From positions 186,001 through 250,000 of the forward strand of contig CAWGUD010000006.1 of the NCBI GenBank assembly GCA_963825685.1: a stretch of 64,000 nt of DNA. The letters are read 5' to 3'. Made by a program: the position numbers and the translations under genes. The notes beneath the pieces are model-generated. The model searched no databases, was not told the origin of the DNA, and saw nothing but the letters and a program-made list of their open reading frames with translations. The DNA comes from JAOUEA01 sp963825685. Lineage in GTDB: Bacteria; Actinomycetota; UBA4738; HRBIN12. This document shows, piece by piece, positions 45,828-54,406 of the stretch. How positions within the stretch are numbered: position 1 is the stretch's first letter; each line of letters begins with the position of its first letter.

Positions 45828-47405
45828 ATGGCGCCCCGCACCGACGTCGTCGTGATCGGCGGGGGACACAACGGCCTCGTCGCGGCCGCCTACCTCGCGA
45901 AGGCGGGGCGCGCGGTCACGCTGCTCGAGGCGGCGCCCGAGGTCGGCGGCATCCTGCGCACCACCTCGCCCGCCGAGGGCGTGACCGCCCCCGGCATCGC
46001 GCACACGGTCGGGCGCCTGCGTGCCTCGGTCGTGAAGGACCTGCAGCTGTCGTCGTTCGGCTTCGAGGCGATCACGCCCGCCGTGCGCATGTTCGCGCCG
46101 CAGCCCGACGGCTCGGCCGTCACGTTCTGGGGCGACCCCGCGCGCACCGCGAGCGAGCTGCGTGATCGCAGTGCCCACGACGCCGACGCGTTCGGCGGCT
46201 TCGACGCCAAGATGCGCTCGATCGCGAGCTTCCTCGCCTACATCAACGTCGCGACCCCGCCCGACGCGAAGTCGCCCTCGATCGCCGACGCGATGATGGG
46301 GCTGAAGCTCGGGAAGGCCTTCCGCGACCTCGGCGCCAAGGCCGGGCGCGAGACGATCCGCGCGTTGCCGATGGCCGTCGCCGACCTCGTGCAGGAGGTC
46401 TTCGACGACGAGGCCGTGCGCGGACCGCTGACGACCCGCGGCGTGCTGTACACGTCGATGGGCCCGTGGGCGACGGGCACCGCGGCCGTGTTCCTGAACG
46501 ACTCCGCCGGCACCGACGGCGGCGCGGCGGGCACCACGGTGTTCGCGCGCGGCGGCACGGGAGCGCTCGCGAGCGCGCTCGAGGCCGCCGCGAGGGCCCG
46601 CGGGGTCGACGTGCGCACCGGGGCCGAGGTCGTCGCGATCCGCTCGAAGGACGGTCGCGTGCGGGGTGTGACCCTCGCCGACGGCACCGAGCTCGACGCG
46701 ACGCTCGTCGTCTCGGCGGCCGACCCCAAGCGCACCCTGCGCCTGTGCGATCCCGTGGAGCTGAACCCCTACGAGGTGTGGCGTGCGGAGAACATCCGTC
46801 AGCCCGGCGCGACCGCCAAGGTCAACCTGGTGCTCTCGGACCTGCCGTCGTTCAACGGCGCCGACGACGTCGAGCGCCTGAAGGGCCGCATCGTGGTCGG
46901 CACGTCGATCGACCACGTCGAGCAGGCGATGGACGCGAACAAGTACGGGCACGTCGCCGAGGACCCGATGCTGGAGGCGACGATCCCCACGCTCGTCGAT
47001 CCGTCGCTGGCTCCCGAAGGGAAGCACGTGATGTCGATCCTGTTCCAGGCGGCGCCGCGGACGCTCCGCGACGGCGACTGGGCGTCCGAGCGCGACGGTG
47101 TCGCCGACATCGCCGTGAAGTCGATGGAGCGCTTCGCACCAGGGCTCGGCGAGCTCGTCGAGGCACGCGAGGTGATCACGCCCGAGGACATGGAGACCGA
47201 CTACGGCCTCACCGGCGGCCACGTCTACCACGCCGAGCCCGGCCTCGATCAGTTCTTCGCCTGGCGTCCGCTCAACGGGGAAGCGCGCTATCGGCTGCAG
47301 ATCGAGGGGCTGTACCTCGCCGGCTCCGGGGCCCACCCGGGCGGCGGCATCACCGGCGGTCCCGGGGCCAACGCCGCCCGCCAGATCCTCACCGACACGA
47401 AGTAG
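45828..47405 (+). CDS. FAD-dependent oxidoreductase, PYROXD2-like (copy 2)
   Basis: A 525-residue paralogue of the preceding gene. It opens TDVVVIGGGHNGLVAAAYLA and VTLLEAAPEVGGILRTTSPA, has FARGGTGALASALEAAARAR in the middle, and ends AGSGAHPGGGITGGPGANAA. The two copies share order of motifs but differ widely, so the duplication is old; they may form a heterodimer or act in sequence. Start codon abuts the upstream stop with no gap. Confidence 0.88.
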   Translation: MAPRTDVVVIGGGHNGLVAAAYLAKAGRAVTLLEAAPEVGGILRTTSPAEGVTAPGIAHTVGRLRASVVKDLQLSSFGFEAITPAVRMFAPQPDGSAVTFWGDPARTASELRDRSAHDADAFGGFDAKMRSIASFLAYINVATPPDAKSPSIADAMMGLKLGKAFRDLGAKAGRETIRALPMAVADLVQEVFDDEAVRGPLTTRGVLYTSMGPWATGTAAVFLNDSAGTDGGAAGTTVFARGGTGALASALEAAARARGVDVRTGAEVVAIRSKDGRVRGVTLADGTELDATLVVSAADPKRTLRLCDPVELNPYEVWRAENIRQPGATAKVNLVLSDLPSFNGADDVERLKGRIVVGTSIDHVEQAMDANKYGHVAEDPMLEATIPTLVDPSLAPEGKHVMSILFQAAPRTLRDGDWASERDGVADIAVKSMERFAPGLGELVEAREVITPEDMETDYGLTGGHVYHAEPGLDQFFAWRPLNGEARYRLQIEGLYLAGSGAHPGGGITGGPGANAARQILTDTK

Positions 47406-47414
47406 CGGTCGCCC

Positions 47415-47822
47415 TCACACCTCGCTGATCTCGAAGAGGTGGCCGTCGGGGTCGCGGAAGAAGCACCTGACCTCGTGTCCCCAGTCGTGCGGGGGCGTGA
47501 GGAACTCGGCGCCGCGTGCCGAGAGCGTCTCGTAGGCGGCGCGGCAGTCCTCCACTCGGATCGTCACCGAGTGACTCACGCGGGTCGCATCGGGTGTCTC
47601 GAACGTCACGTCGGGCTTGTCCTCGGTCGGCCCGCCGCCGGTCACGAGGAGCAGCCAGGCGGCGCCGAACCGGAAGACCGCCGACGTGCCGCCGTACTCG
47701 CGGAACAGCTCGGCTCCGAGCACGTCGCGGTACCACGAGACCGACCGTTCCACGTCGCGCACGACGAGGAGATGCGTGAGCTCGGTTCCGGGTACGGGAA
47801 ACGGTGTCGGATCGTCGACCAT
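47415..47822 (-). CDS. VOC/glyoxalase-fold protein
   Basis: A 135-residue protein of the vicinal oxygen chelate superfamily: ELTHLLVVRDVERSVSWYRD, VFRFGAAWLLLVTGGGP, SVTIRVEDCRAAYETLSARG and CFFRDPDGHLFEISEV. Metal ligands (H near the start, E at the end) fit a dioxygenase or lyase, but no reaction is assigned. ATG at 47822 was chosen because TAGCGT (minus strand) lies 7 nt upstream; the frame extends 15 codons further. Confidence 0.85.
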   Translation of the reverse strand: MVDDPTPFPVPGTELTHLLVVRDVERSVSWYRDVLGAELFREYGGTSAVFRFGAAWLLLVTGGGPTEDKPDVTFETPDATRVSHSVTIRVEDCRAAYETLSARGAEFLTPPHDWGHEVRCFFRDPDGHLFEISEV

Positions 47823-47829
47823 CGGGGCC

Positions 47830-47873
47830 ACGCTACCGGAGCCGTGGACGTTCCCGCCGCCCCTCACTAGGGT
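47830..47873. promoter_or_regulatory. Divergent -10 elements for the VOC gene and the ABC uptake operon
   Basis: TAGCGT on the minus strand (47835-47830) is 7 nt from the VOC ATG. TAGGGT on the plus strand (47868-47873) is 10 nt from the ATPase ATG. Confidence 0.5.
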
Positions 47874-47883
47874 CGACCGGACG

Positions 47884-48978
47884 ATGATCTCCCTCGAGCA
47901 CGTCGAGAAGCGCTACCCGGGAACGGCCTCACCGGCCGTCGACGACCTCACGCTCGAGATCGACGAGGGGGAGACCGTCGCGCTCGTCGGACCGTCGGGC
48001 TGCGGCAAGACCACCACCCTGAAGATGATCAACCGGTTGATCGAGCCGACCGGCGGGCGCATCGTGCTCGACGGCACGAACGTGCTCGAGCAGGACCCGG
48101 TGCAGCTCCGTCGAGGCATCGGCTACGTGATCCAGCACACCGGTCTGATGCCGCACCGCACGATCCGGCAGAACATCGCGACGGTGCCGCACCTCGTCGG
48201 CTGGGACGACGAACGGGTCGACGCGCGCGTCGACGAGCTGCTCGAGATCTTCGATCTCGACCGCGAACTGCTCGACCGATACCCGGGGGAGCTCTCCGGC
48301 GGCCAGCGCCAGCGCGTCGGGGTGGCCCGGGCGCTCGCCGCCGACCCGCCCGTGATGCTGATGGACGAGCCGTTCGCCGCGGTGGATCCGATCGTGCGGG
48401 GGAGGCTGCAGGACCAGTTCCTCGAGATCCAGGAGCGGTTGCGCAAGACGATCGTGTTCGTGACGCACGACGTCGACGAGGCGATCAAGCTGAGCGACCG
48501 CATGGCGATCCTGAACATCGGCGGCGTGCTCGAGCAGTTCGCGCCGCCAGAGACCGTCCTGCGAGAGCCCGCGAACGACTTCGTGCGTGAGTTCGTCGGC
48601 GCGGAACGAGGCCTCAAGCGGCTGGCGTTGATCAAGGTCGACGACATCGAGGTGGAGCCAGGCCCCGTGGTGACACCGAGGGCCGGCGCCGACGAGGCCC
48701 GGCGCGCGATCGATGCCGCCGGCTTCGGGTGGGTCAGCGTGGTCGACGAGGGGGAGCTGCTCGGGTGGGTCGACCATCAGGCGCTGGAGGGGTGTGCGAC
48801 GGCGGGCGAGGCCACGCCGAGGAGGTTCAGCGCGTACGTGACCGGACGCGACTCGCTGCGCCAGGCCCTCGATTCGATCGTCACGTCGCGAACGGCGGTC
48901 GCCGTCGTGGTGACCGAGGGCCAGCACTACCGGGGCGTCTTGACGCTGGAGCGCATCTCGCAGGAGATCCTCGCGTGA
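47884..48978 (+). CDS. Glycine betaine/quaternary amine ABC transporter ATPase with CBS domains
   Basis: ATP-binding subunit of an OpuC/ProV-type osmoprotectant importer, 364 residues. Walker A is GPSGCGKTTT, signature LSGGQRQRVGVARAL, Walker B VMLMDEPFAAVDP, switch FVTHDVDEAI. The C-terminal 110 residues form a CBS pair (FGWVSVVDEGELLGWVD, AVAVVVTEGQHYRGVLTLE), which in OpuA-type transporters senses ionic strength or cyclic-di-AMP. Its stop overlaps the next start (GTGA). Confidence 0.94.
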   Translation: MISLEHVEKRYPGTASPAVDDLTLEIDEGETVALVGPSGCGKTTTLKMINRLIEPTGGRIVLDGTNVLEQDPVQLRRGIGYVIQHTGLMPHRTIRQNIATVPHLVGWDDERVDARVDELLEIFDLDRELLDRYPGELSGGQRQRVGVARALAADPPVMLMDEPFAAVDPIVRGRLQDQFLEIQERLRKTIVFVTHDVDEAIKLSDRMAILNIGGVLEQFAPPETVLREPANDFVREFVGAERGLKRLALIKVDDIEVEPGPVVTPRAGADEARRAIDAAGFGWVSVVDEGELLGWVDHQALEGCATAGEATPRRFSAYVTGRDSLRQALDSIVTSRTAVAVVVTEGQHYRGVLTLERISQEILA

Positions 48979-49688
48979 GCGACCTCGTCGTCGGCGCCAC
49001 GACGTTCCTCGCGCAGCAGGACACCGAGCCGCTGATCCGCTGGATCTGGATCTCCGACCACGTCGACGAGATCGTGAGCCGCGGGCTGCAGCACGTCTAC
49101 CTGACGATCGTGACCGTGGTGATCGGGTTCCTGATCGCGTTCCCGGCGGCCGTCTACGCCTCGCGGCATCGGTGGGCGGTCTCGCCGATCACGTCGATCT
49201 CCGGCGTGTTGTACACGATCCCTGCGTTCGCGTTCATCTTCCTGCTGCTGCCGATCACCGGCCTCTCGCTCACGACCGTCGTGATCCCGTTGATCGCGTA
49301 CAGCCTGCTGATCCTGTTCCGCAACACGCTCGCGGGCCTCGACTCCGTGGAACCCGAGGTGAAGGAAGCGGCCGTCGGCATGGGGCTGTCGCGCCGGCAG
49401 CTGCTGTGGCGGGTCGAGGTGCCGCTCGCGATGCCGGTGATCATCGCGGGCCTGCGCATCGCGACGGTGAGCTCGATCGCGTTGATCACGATCGCGGCGC
49501 TGATCGGCAGGGGTGGGTTCGGACAGTTCATCCTCGACGGTCTGAACACGTTCTTCTGGACCCCGTTGATCGTGGGGGTCGTGCTGTCGGTCGCCCTGGC
49601 GTTCGCGGCCGACCTGCTGCTGCTCGGCCTGCAGCGGCTCGCGACACCCTGGGCCAAGGCGTCGGGCGTGAGGGCGGTGGCCACGTGA
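48975..49688 (+). CDS. Quaternary amine ABC transporter permease 1
   Basis: A 237-residue membrane subunit with about five or six helices. The ABC permease loop EPEVKEAAVGMGLSRRQLLW is followed by VEVPLAMPVIIAGLRIATVS, the EAA motif region that docks on the ATPase. GTG start overlaps the ATPase stop, and its own stop overlaps the next permease start, both as GTGA. Confidence 0.93.
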   Translation: MSDLVVGATTFLAQQDTEPLIRWIWISDHVDEIVSRGLQHVYLTIVTVVIGFLIAFPAAVYASRHRWAVSPITSISGVLYTIPAFAFIFLLLPITGLSLTTVVIPLIAYSLLILFRNTLAGLDSVEPEVKEAAVGMGLSRRQLLWRVEVPLAMPVIIAGLRIATVSSIALITIAALIGRGGFGQFILDGLNTFFWTPLIVGVVLSVALAFAADLLLLGLQRLATPWAKASGVRAVAT

Positions 49689-50386
49689 ACGGGCTGCTCG
49701 AGGGCCTGCAGTGGCTCGTCGATCCCGCCAACTGGTCCGGGGTCGACGGCATCCCGGCTCGGGTCTGGGAGCACGTGCAGCTCTCGGTGATCGCCCTGGT
49801 GATCGCCACGCTCATCGCCGTGCCGATCGGGTTGTGGATCGGCCACACCCGGCGTGGGCAGTTCTGGACCGTGCAGTTCGCCAACGTCGGTCGATCGATC
49901 CCGTCGCTCGCGGTGCTCTCGATCATGTTCCTGATCGCCGTGAAGGAGTTCCCGTCGCTCGCGTTCGGGTTCCTGCCGACGATCGTGGCGCTCACGCTGC
50001 TGGGCATCCCGGTGATCCTGATCAACACGTACGTGGGCATCCAGCAGGTGGACCCCGACACGGTCGAGGCGGCCAGGGGCATGGGCATGAGCGGGCGGCA
50101 GGTGCTCTGGACGCTCGAGGTGCCGATGGCGATGCCGTTGATCATGACCGGGCTGCGGCTCGCCGCCGTGCAGATCGTCGCGACCGCCGGCCTCGCCGCC
50201 CTGATCGCCGGCGGGGGGCTCGGCCGCTACATCGTCGACGGGTTCGCCCTGCGGGAGAACGACAGGATCGTGGCCGGCGCGATCCTCGTGGCGGTGCTCT
50301 CGCTGCTGACGGACCTCGCGTTCTCGCTGCTCACGAGGATCACCTCTCCGAAGCTCAGCTCCGAACCCGGGGACGTGCCGGCGTAA
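49685..50386 (+). CDS. Quaternary amine ABC transporter permease 2
   Basis: A 233-residue permease, partner of the previous one (OpuCD-like). Its coupling loop is VDPDTVEAARGMGMSGRQVL followed by EVPMAMPLIMTGLRLAAVQI. The two permeases share the fold but are clearly different, as in OpuCB/OpuCD. Confidence 0.93.
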   Translation: MNGLLEGLQWLVDPANWSGVDGIPARVWEHVQLSVIALVIATLIAVPIGLWIGHTRRGQFWTVQFANVGRSIPSLAVLSIMFLIAVKEFPSLAFGFLPTIVALTLLGIPVILINTYVGIQQVDPDTVEAARGMGMSGRQVLWTLEVPMAMPLIMTGLRLAAVQIVATAGLAALIAGGGLGRYIVDGFALRENDRIVAGAILVAVLSLLTDLAFSLLTRITSPKLSSEPGDVPA

Positions 50387-50445
50387 CGTTCGGTTCCTTG
50401 CCGTGACTGCATCGCATCGTGCGACATGAACGATCGCGCCGTTGA

Positions 50446-50451
50446 TACGGT
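50446..50451 (+). promoter_or_regulatory. -10-like element before the substrate-binding lipoprotein gene
   Basis: TACGGT lies 57 nt upstream of the ATG at 50509. A second transcript start here would let the binding protein be made in excess. The leader ends with GGAGGGAT. Confidence 0.35.
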
Positions 50452-50508
50452 GCTCAGATGTCCACCGTCGGGGAGATGGACACCCCATGACCGGATGGAG
50501 GGATACCC

Positions 50509-51441
50509 ATGCGGAAGCACCGCATGTTCGTCCTCGGGGCGGGTCTCCTCTCGTTGTCGCTGCTGGCGACCGCGTGTGGGGACTCGGGTGGGGACGACAC
50601 GGGCGACGGCGACACGAGCGCCGAGCCCAAGGGCGAGATCGTCGTCGGCGTGTCCGGCGCGTTCGCCGAGAACCAGGTCGTCGCCGAGATGTACGCGCAG
50701 GTCCTCGAGGCCGACGGCTACACCGTGACCCGAGAGCTCGACATCGCCGACCGTGCGGTGGGCAACGAGGCCCTGGCCGCCGGTGAGATCGACCTGAAGC
50801 CGGAGTACACCGGGTTCGATCTGCCGCTCTACGACGAGGAAGCGCCCACGAACGGCGATCCGCAGGCGGTGGCCGACGCGCTCACCGCCGCGCTCGAGCC
50901 CGAGGGGCTGGTGACCTACGCGATCTCGCCTGCCAACAGCACGAACGTGTTCGTGGTGACCCCCGAGACCGCTGAGGCCAACTCGCTCACCGACATGAGC
51001 AGCCTCTCGCCGGCCGCGGGCGACCTGACGCTCGGGGGTCCCGCCGATTGCCCGAAGGCCGCGTTCTGCGTGCCGGGACTCGACGAGACCTACGGCGTGA
51101 CGTTCGCGGAGTTCAAGCCGCTCGACTTCGGCGGGCCGAAGACGGTCGCCGCGATCGACAGCGGCGCGGTCGACGTCGGCGTGCTGTTCTCGCTCGACCC
51201 CACGATCCAGGACAAGGGATACGTGGTGCTCACCGACAACGAGAACCTGCAGGCGAACGGGAACTTCATCCCGGTCGTGCGCGAGGAGGTCGCGAGCGAC
51301 GAGCTCGGCGCCCTGCTCGACAGCGTCACGACGACGCTGACCGACGAGAACATGCGCGAGATGGTCGGGCAGATCCTCAACGACAAGCGCGACGTCTCCG
51401 ACGTCGCCGAGGAGTACCTGACGAACGCGGGCATCCTCTAG
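50509..51441 (+). CDS. Quaternary amine-binding lipoprotein (OpuCC/ProX family)
   Basis: A 310-residue substrate-binding protein. A signal peptide with lipobox LLATAC (C23) predicts a lipid-anchored extracellular protein. The mature part starts with an acidic linker and continues GEIVVGVSGAFAENQVVAEM, DIADRAVGNEALAAGEIDLK and PEYTGFDLPLY, the OpuAC-type fold that cages quaternary ammonium groups with aromatic residues. Betaine, choline or carnitine are likely ligands. It is followed by a strong hairpin terminator. Confidence 0.93.
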   Translation: MRKHRMFVLGAGLLSLSLLATACGDSGGDDTGDGDTSAEPKGEIVVGVSGAFAENQVVAEMYAQVLEADGYTVTRELDIADRAVGNEALAAGEIDLKPEYTGFDLPLYDEEAPTNGDPQAVADALTAALEPEGLVTYAISPANSTNVFVVTPETAEANSLTDMSSLSPAAGDLTLGGPADCPKAAFCVPGLDETYGVTFAEFKPLDFGGPKTVAAIDSGAVDVGVLFSLDPTIQDKGYVVLTDNENLQANGNFIPVVREEVASDELGALLDSVTTTLTDENMREMVGQILNDKRDVSDVAEEYLTNAGIL

Positions 51442-51454
51442 CGCGTCGACGATC

Positions 51455-51486
51455 GCGAGGGCCGGGGCTCGTCCCCGGCCCTTCGC
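51455..51486 (+). terminator. Hairpin terminator of the ABC uptake operon
   Basis: GGGCCGGGG and CCCCGGCCC form a perfect 9-bp stem with loop CTCGT, extended outward by GCGA/TCGC with one bulge. It lies 14 nt after the stop, in the gap before the convergent DUF427 gene. Confidence 0.8.
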
Positions 51487-51491
51487 GGTCC

Positions 51492-51989
51492 TCACCAACC
51501 CCGGGTGCCCGGCTCCCCCTTGAAGGGACCGGCGACATCGGGCGTGATCCAGCCGCCGTAGAAGCCGCCGGGCTGAGGCGTCACCGCGATGCCGTCGACG
51601 GTGCAGCGCTCGACCCTGCCCGCGTAGAACGCGACGTGGTCGCGCAGCGCCTGGTACGCGGGGCTCGGCTCCGGGTAGTACCAGCCCGCTTCCCGCGCCA
51701 CCCGATCGCCCACCACCACGTCCACGTAGGCGGCGGCGCCCTTCCACTCGCAGAACGACGCCCCCTCGGCCGGGCGGAGCAGGTCGCGGCGCACGTCGTC
51801 GAGCGGCAGGTAGAAGGTCGGTGGATGGCTCGTCTCGAGGATGCGGAGGGCCGTGGTCGTATCGGCGATCGTGACCCCTGCGAACGTCACGACGACGTGA
51901 CGCTCGTCGCGCACGAGCGCGGGCGGGCGCGGGTAGTCGCCACACGGACTCCTGACCGTGGGCCGCCTCGGCGGGAGTGCGAGTCGCAT
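51492..51989 (-). CDS. DUF427-domain protein
   Basis: A 165-residue protein whose core matches DUF427: VVVTFAGVTIADTTTALRIL, SHPPTFYLPLDDVRRDLL, EGASFCEWKGAAAYVDVVVG and AREAGWYYPEPSPAYQALRD, then VAFYAGRVERCTVDG. The function of the family is unknown. Intact frame. Confidence 0.88.
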   Translation of the reverse strand: MRLALPPRRPTVRSPCGDYPRPPALVRDERHVVVTFAGVTIADTTTALRILETSHPPTFYLPLDDVRRDLLRPAEGASFCEWKGAAAYVDVVVGDRVAREAGWYYPEPSPAYQALRDHVAFYAGRVERCTVDGIAVTPQPGGFYGGWITPDVAGPFKGEPGTRGW

Positions 51990-52049
51990 GCATCGATCAT
52001 GCGCGCCGTCCGGCCGAACGACATCGATCCGGCACGCCGGTGCAGAGGT

Positions 52050-52985
52050 TCACGGACAGGGTCCGACGGTGACCCGCACCCCCCGGTGATCCGACCCGGG
52101 CACGGTGATCGTGCCTGGGTCCTGCGCGCACCAGGCGGGCTCGACGAACACGTGGTCGATGCGCAGGAGGAGCGTCGTCCACCAGCGTCCGACGTAGGTG
52201 GTGCGGCCGGCGGCGCCGGCCCGCATCGCGTCGGTGAGCGCGGCGTCCATCGTCCGGTAGCTCACCACCCGGTCGCTCATGTTGAAGTCGCCGGCCACGA
52301 CCACGGGGCGGTCCTCCTGCTCGACGGCGGCCAGCAGCTCGTCGGTGAAGAGGTGCTGGTCGGCGAAGCTCGTGTCGCGCAGGGGGTTCAGGGAATGCAC
52401 GACGTAGAGCACGAAGGGCATCCCGGGCGCATCGACGCCGACCCGCATCACGCGTGCGGGTGGCAGCCCCACGTCGCCGAGCTCCCTGAGCGGGAATCGC
52501 GACCATGCCCCGAGCTCGCCGTCGTCCACGGTCGAGGTGAGACCCGAGGCGGCGGCCCGGGCGGTCATCGCCTCGTAGAACTCGTCGTTCGACATCTCCA
52601 CGGCGACCACGACGTCGGGATCTCCGGCGAGGAGCGACCCCGGCACGGCCGCCTCGGTCGGGTTGTCGTCCCACACGTTCGCCACGACGAGGCGGACACC
52701 CGGATCGGGAGTGGCGATCGCCCGAGGCAGCCGCGGCGAGATCACCGCGATCGAGCAGACCACCAGGATCGACGTGCCGGCGAGCACCGGCCATGCACGC
52801 CGCGTGGCCAGGCCGACGATCGCGCCCACCACGATCGCCGCGACACCGATCAGCGGGAGTCCGATCGCCACGGTGTCGACGGGACCGCCGACGTCGCGGA
52901 CGCCGAACCACACCCAGGGAAGGCCGATCGCGAGCGCAACGGGCAGCAGGCGGCGCGGGCGTCCGCCGCGGGGAGCAGGTTCCAC
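52050..52985 (-). CDS. Endonuclease/exonuclease/phosphatase-fold membrane protein
   Basis: A 311-residue protein with three N-terminal membrane helices (VALAIGLPWVWFGV, VAIGLPLIGVAAIVVGAIVG and VLAGTSILVVCSIAVI) and an EEP hydrolase domain outside. Catalytic words are VVANVWDDNP, VVAVEMSND, VVAGDFNMSDR, LRIDHVFV and GSDHRGVRV, the metal-dependent phosphohydrolase set. GTG at 52985 was chosen because TAGGCT (minus strand) is 7 nt upstream; earlier in-frame sequence is not helix-like. Substrates may be DNA or phospholipids. Confidence 0.85.
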   Translation of the reverse strand: MEPAPRGGRPRRLLPVALAIGLPWVWFGVRDVGGPVDTVAIGLPLIGVAAIVVGAIVGLATRRAWPVLAGTSILVVCSIAVISPRLPRAIATPDPGVRLVVANVWDDNPTEAAVPGSLLAGDPDVVVAVEMSNDEFYEAMTARAAASGLTSTVDDGELGAWSRFPLRELGDVGLPPARVMRVGVDAPGMPFVLYVVHSLNPLRDTSFADQHLFTDELLAAVEQEDRPVVVAGDFNMSDRVVSYRTMDAALTDAMRAGAAGRTTYVGRWWTTLLLRIDHVFVEPAWCAQDPGTITVPGSDHRGVRVTVGPCP

Positions 52986-52992
52986 AGCGCGG

Positions 52993-52998
52993 AGCCTA
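52993..52998 (-). promoter_or_regulatory. -10 element for the EEP-fold gene, leaderless type
   Basis: On the minus strand TAGGCT ends 7 nt before the GTG at 52985. Confidence 0.5.
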
Positions 52999-53070
52999 GC
53001 CTTCGAGCGGCTCCTGCACGTGTGACGAGCTGATGGAGGTCCCTGGCGATCCTGTGGGAAGCTTCGCGAC

Positions 53071-54112
53071 ATGAGCGACGCGCCCGACTTCCGCCTGGAG
53101 CACAGCGAGCTGCGCGGTGACGACGAGTTCACCGAGTTCAGCGAGCACCGACCTGCCCTACTACTCCGACTGGCGAGGGTCGTTCGAGAAGCTGCCGTGG
53201 GCCACCGACGACGAGTCCCTGCGTGCGGCGAACGCCGACGTCGCGATCGTCGGCGCGCCGCTCGACGAGGGCACGTCGTCGCGGCCCGGGGCCCGGTTCG
53301 GACCGCGCGCGATCCGCATGGCGCCCACGGCCTGGAGCAGCGAGTACGCCTGGTCGATCCAGCTCGACGTGGAGCCCTACGAGCACCTCACGGTGGTCGA
53401 CGCCGGCGACGCCCCGATCGTGCCGACGCGGTTCGAGCGCGCGCTGCGGGTGATCCACGAGAAGGTCTTCCGCGTCGCGAACGCCGGTCCCGTGCCGATC
53501 GTGCTCGGCGGCGACCACTCGATCACGTATCCGAGCGCGGCGGGCGTCGCGCGTGCCGTGTGGCCACGGAAGGTCGGCATCGTGCACTTCGACGCCCACG
53601 CCGACACCGGCGCCGACCAGTGGGGCAACCTGTACGGCCACGGCGAGCCGATGCGGCGCCTGATCGAGGAAGGATGGGTCGCCGGGCCGAACTTCGTGCA
53701 GGTCGGGCTGCGCGGCTACTGGCCCGAGCAGGAGACCTGGGACTGGATGCGCGAGCAGGGCCTGCGGTGGCACACGATGGTCGAGATCGAGGAACGCGGC
53801 AGCGAGGCGGTGATCGCCGATGCGATCGCCGAGGCGCTCGACGGCCCCGACTGCATCTACCTGAGCGTCGACATCGACGTCGTCGACCCGGGCATGGCGC
53901 CGGCGACCGGCACGCCCGAGTCCGGCGGCATGCTCGCGCGCGAGCTGCTGCGGGCGGTGCGCCAGATCGTGGGCCAGGTCGACCTGGTCGGCATGGACGT
54001 GGTGGAGGTCTCGCCGCCCTACGACCACGCCGAGGTCACGGCGATCCTGGCGCATCGCACGGTGATGGAGGCGATCAGCGCCCTCGCGAAGAAGCGGGCG
54101 AGCGCCGGGTAG
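53071..54112 (+). CDS. Agmatinase/arginase-family ureohydrolase (one frameshift)
   Basis: A manganese ureohydrolase of about 346 residues. Metal ligands are complete: GGDHSITY, FDAHADTGADQWGN and SVDIDVVDPGMAPATGTPES. Entry words are ADVAIVGAPLDEGTSSRPGA. Agmatine, guanidinobutyrate or a related guanidino compound are likely substrates. The probable start is ATG 53071 (MSDAPDFRLEHSELRGDDEF); the frame changes near 53145 and resumes DLPYYSDWRGSFEKLPW. A later in-frame start is possible if that N-terminus is not used. Confidence 0.85.
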
Positions 54113-54133
54113 CTCCTCCAGGCCGACTCTCGG

Positions 54134-54139
54134 TAGGCT
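54134..54139 (+). promoter_or_regulatory. -10 element for the DUF2277 gene, leaderless type
   Basis: TAGGCT lies 8 nt before the ATG at 54148. Confidence 0.5.
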
Positions 54140-54147
54140 GCGAGCGC

Positions 54148-54360
54148 ATGTGCCGAAGCATCAAGACCCTGCGCAGCGCCGACGAGCCGGCGACCGAGGA
54201 CGACATCCGCGCCGCCGCCCTGCAGTACGTGCGGAAGGTGAGCGGTTACCGCCAGCCTTCCCGCAAGAACGAGGAGGCGTTCGAACGGGCCGTCGAGGCG
54301 GTCGCGGAAGCGTCGAAGACCCTGCTCGACGACGTGAGCCCGGCCGGCACGGCGCGCTGA
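54148..54360 (+). CDS. DUF2277-family small protein
   Basis: A 70-residue basic protein, MCRSIKTLRSADEPATEDDI then AALQYVRKVSGYRQPSRKNE and AFERAVEAVAEASKTLLDDV, matching the DUF2277 pattern. Family members are short and sometimes annotated as DNA-repair associated, without strong proof. Helical, no signal peptide. Confidence 0.85.
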   Translation: MCRSIKTLRSADEPATEDDIRAAALQYVRKVSGYRQPSRKNEEAFERAVEAVAEASKTLLDDVSPAGTAR

Positions 54361-54393
54361 GTCGCGCCCGCTTCTCGCGACCCGTCTCGCCGC

Positions 54394-54399
54394 TACGAT
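54394..54399 (+). promoter_or_regulatory. -10 element for the second PLP decarboxylase gene, leaderless type
   Basis: TACGAT lies 7 nt before the ATG at 54407 and overlaps an alternative ATG at 54398, which argues for the downstream start. Confidence 0.5.
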
Positions 54400-54406
54400 G
54401 GTCCTC

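Noticed and set aside
44118..47336. Open frame of more than 1000 codons antisense to the two FAD oxidoreductases
   Set aside because: Same codon-bias artefact; composition is R, H, D and V rich and lacks any domain pattern.
54398..54406. Upstream ATG (54398) as start of the second decarboxylase
   Set aside because: It lies inside the TACGAT box; the next ATG at 54407 has the normal leaderless spacing.
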